A stretch of 7,853 bases of DNA, taken from assembly GCA_913056425.1 (NCBI GenBank), contig CAJXLR010000063.1, forward strand, positions 1 to 7,853. The letters are read 5' to 3'. Both the position numbers and the translations under genes were made by a program. Below the pieces are notes generated by a model. That model did no database searches. It had not been told where the DNA came from and saw nothing but the letters and a program-made list of their open reading frames with translations. Of this stretch, positions 6,450-7,853 are shown one piece after another; within the stretch, counting starts at the first letter, position 1, and each line of letters opens with the position of its first letter. The stretch comes from an uncultured Bacteroidota bacterium (GTDB taxonomy: Bacteria; Bacteroidota; Bacteroidia; NS11-12g; UBA9320).

Positions 6450-7853
6450 TTTTCTGTGCTCAATCGGAGGTAAACTGTTTTGCCGCGTGGCATCTTTGTG
6501 CCGGGTAGCGGGAATTGCTCTACTACTTTTCCAGTCCCTCGATGGCTTACTTTAAATCCTTTATTTTCAAGTAGATATAGGCAGTCTGTGAGTCCCATTC
6601 CTTTCAGTTCGGGCATTGTGTTGTCGCTCATCGTGATGGCTGAGCCTCCCAGAAAGTCACCGGTTGGTTTGGCAGATACCAATTCATTTTTTCGACTTTT
6701 AAACTCCATGGGGAGGTCGTACCGTTTTGCCAATGTTTTAACTTCGGCATAGGTTCCGGTTAGTTGCTCAGGAAGAACTATTGTGTCTTTGTCCACCATT
6801 TTCTGGTGCACAGCGTTAGCATAGATTCGAGATGCGATTTCTTTAAAAACGGGTAAGGCAACCGATGCGCCGTAGTAACGCCCTTTTGAGGGTTTTGAGA
6901 TAACCACGATCAACGTATACTTCGGTTGGTCAGCAGGGAAGTAGCCCACGAAACTGGAGTGATATTGCTTGGTGTAGCCACTCTTGCTGTCTGATATTCT
7001 TGAGGTTCCGGTTTTCCCGGCAACAGGGAAGCCTACATTCTTAAGTTTTGATGCAGTACCGTTTTGCACAACACCTTCCAGCATTTGTTTGAGTGAAGCC
7101 AGTGTCGATTCTGAACAAATCTTTTTGTTCAGTGTGGTTGGCTCGTATGCTTCTTCAATCTGTCCGAATCGTCCTATGCCCTTGATGAGGTAAGGACGCA
7201 TCATCACCCCGTTATTCGCGATGGCATTGTAAAGCATCGCCATATGCAACGGGCTAGTGTTGAACGAGTATCCTATTGAAATTGACGGAACCGACATTCC
7301 AGACCAACCGGGTTTGTTGGGCCTAAGAATGAACGGTTCTGCTTCTCCTTTTATGCCTGTTTGTAAGGCCGTTGTAAGGTGCAATTCATCGAAGTATTCG
7401 ATAAAGTCGTTCGGCTTATTCTTGAATCCGTTATATGCTGTTAGAGATATTCCTACGTTCGATGATTTCTCAACGACCTGTTGATAGGTGAGATTTCTGT
7501 GATCACCATGACCACTGTCCATGATACTGTCGTTCTCGAAAAACTTGTACTTACCATTATGTACATCAATGGAGTCGTCCGTGTCAACGTGTCCTTCTTC
7601 TAAAGCCGCCAGCGCAGAAACAATCTTCACGGTACTCCCCGGTTCGTATAGCATACCAAGGGCATGGTTGTATCGTTCCGCAACACCGTTTTCGGTTTTG
7701 TTGAGGTTGGCGATTGCCACTTCTTCCAGGTCATAACCGAGTTCCTGGGACAGCTGCGCCACGTACCAGAGCACATCACCCAGCTCGAGTTTGATCGCCT
7801 CACGGGTTTCCGCATCGAAAACACCGTTGCGATCCCGCATCACTTTCTTGACC
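6446..7853 (-). CDS. ftsI: FtsI / class B penicillin-binding protein (PBP3-like), C-terminal part; 5' end replaced by foreign coding sequence
   Basis: FtsI is the septal DD-transpeptidase that crosslinks peptidoglycan made by FtsW. Numbering from the GTG at 7843, the three penicillin-binding motifs are present and intact: SxxK in EPGSTVK (S70, K73), SxN in KSSN (S127-N129) and KTG in AGKTGTS (277-279). One PASTA domain follows at about 409-463 (MPELKGMGLTDCLYLL, then VYLRLS), as in Bacteroidota FtsI. PBP-like sequence begins only at about residue 43-49 (ANLNKTENG, then RYNHALG). The membrane anchor, the dimerisation domain and the start of the transpeptidase fold, about 230-290 residues, are missing. 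In their place is a MazG-like fragment (separate entry) in the same frame, which stays open to the window edge. GTG 7843 and ATG 7840 are therefore not credible FtsI starts. The stop TGA overlaps the murE start. The identity of the C-terminal ~420 residues is firm; the fused whole is probably an assembly chimera. Confidence 0.9.
   Translation of the reverse strand, partial: VKKVMRDRNGVFDAETREAIKLELGDVLWYVAQLSQELGYDLEEVAIANLNKTENGVAERYNHALGMLYEPGSTVKIVSALAALEEGHVDTDDSIDVHNGKYKFFENDSIMDSGHGDHRNLTYQQVVEKSSNVGISLTAYNGFKNKPNDFIEYFDELHLTTALQTGIKGEAEPFILRPNKPGWSGMSVPSISIGYSFNTSPLHMAMLYNAIANNGVMMRPYLIKGIGRFGQIEEAYEPTTLNKKICSESTLASLKQMLEGVVQNGTASKLKNVGFPVAGKTGTSRISDSKSGYTKQYHSSFVGYFPADQPKYTLIVVISKPSKGRYYGASVALPVFKEIASRIYANAVHQKMVDKDTIVLPEQLTGTYAEVKTLAKRYDLPMEFKSRKNELVSAKPTGDFLGGSAITMSDNTMPELKGMGLTDCLYLLENKGFKVSHRGTGKVVEQFPLPGTKMPRGKTVYLRLSTEK
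7700..7853 (-). other. MazG-like nucleotide pyrophosphohydrolase fragment joined in frame to ftsI (probable chimeric join)
   Basis: The last ~150 bases encode, in the ftsI frame, VKKVMRDRNGVFDAETRE followed by AIKLELGDVLWYVAQLSQEL and GYDLEEVAIANLNK. This resembles the middle to C-terminal part of all-alpha NTP pyrophosphohydrolases (MazG/MazG-like), which hydrolyse NTPs or dNTPs to the monophosphate and PPi. The second half of the metal-binding signature, EXXD, is visible as ELGD (7786-7775). The first half (EExxE) would lie beyond the window. LWYVAQLSQELG followed by LEEVA and ANLNK is a typical helix pair. The segment has no similarity to the PBP region expected here. All six of its leucines are CTC or CTG, whereas the ftsI part also uses CTT, CTA and TTA. 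I counted 74 G+C in 133 bases (7721-7853), about 56%, although the adjacent ftsI bases are also fairly GC-rich (~52%). I read it as DNA from another gene or genome; the MazG call rests on recognition by eye. Confidence 0.75.

Noticed and set aside
6452..6619. The C-terminal PASTA domain as a sign of a serine/threonine kinase or an unusual fusion
   Set aside because: A single PASTA domain after the transpeptidase domain is a usual feature of FtsI in this group, and no kinase sequence is present.
397..7736. Many plus-strand open frames of 60-110 codons opposite the dcw genes, such as those at 1718-2038 and 3975-4307
   Set aside because: All lie antisense to genes with clear family motifs, have no recognisable domains or start signals, and look like by-products of the codon use of the real genes.
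7838..7843. GTG 7843 or ATG 7840 as a real start of a short MazG-PBP fusion protein
   Set aside because: The frame stays open to the window edge and the upstream codons (VKK) continue the MazG-like pattern, so these are internal codons of a truncated frame.
1..7853. A hidden novel system (toxin-antitoxin, defence island, RNA element or repeat array) within the operon
   Set aside because: Coding sequence of known dcw genes covers essentially the whole window. The largest space between genes is five bases, and I saw no repeats, long inverted repeats or RNA-like structures by eye.

Overview
The window is one uninterrupted minus-strand stretch of a division and cell wall (dcw) cluster. Read in the direction of transcription (right to left) the order is ftsI (C-terminal part) - murE - mraY - murD - ftsW - murG - murC (first 53 codons). 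No junction has more than a few bases between genes. Four junctions overlap, and the two gaps are 4 and 5 bases. I see no tRNA, rRNA, mobile element, CRISPR, internal promoter or terminator. The set looks like the middle of a single long transcript whose promoter and first genes lie beyond the right edge and whose later genes continue past the left edge.

The source is most likely a member of the Bacteroidota. murF is absent between murE and mraY. MraY is long (419 aa), with an extra periplasmic segment. FtsI ends in a single PASTA domain. None of the six visible gene starts has a strong Shine-Dalgarno sequence. Each of these fits that phylum. MurE has the DNPR motif, so the peptidoglycan should be of the meso-diaminopimelate type. 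I cannot place the organism more finely with confidence.

The genes form a working pathway. MurC, MurD and MurE add the first three stem-peptide units to UDP-MurNAc in the cytoplasm. MraY moves the muropeptide to undecaprenyl phosphate at the membrane (lipid I). MurG adds GlcNAc (lipid II). FtsW polymerises and FtsI crosslinks the glycan at the division septum.

The one real anomaly is at the right edge. The open frame of ftsI runs to the window end, but its first ~45 residues are not penicillin-binding protein. They read as the second half of a MazG-type nucleotide pyrophosphohydrolase, joined in frame to the PBP transpeptidase at a short stretch (about 7700-7720) that would suit both families. 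The ~230-290 N-terminal residues expected for FtsI are missing. A chimeric assembly join through a short shared sequence is the most economical explanation, rather than a new fusion protein. Apart from this I found no undescribed system; the rest is an orthodox, intact dcw segment.
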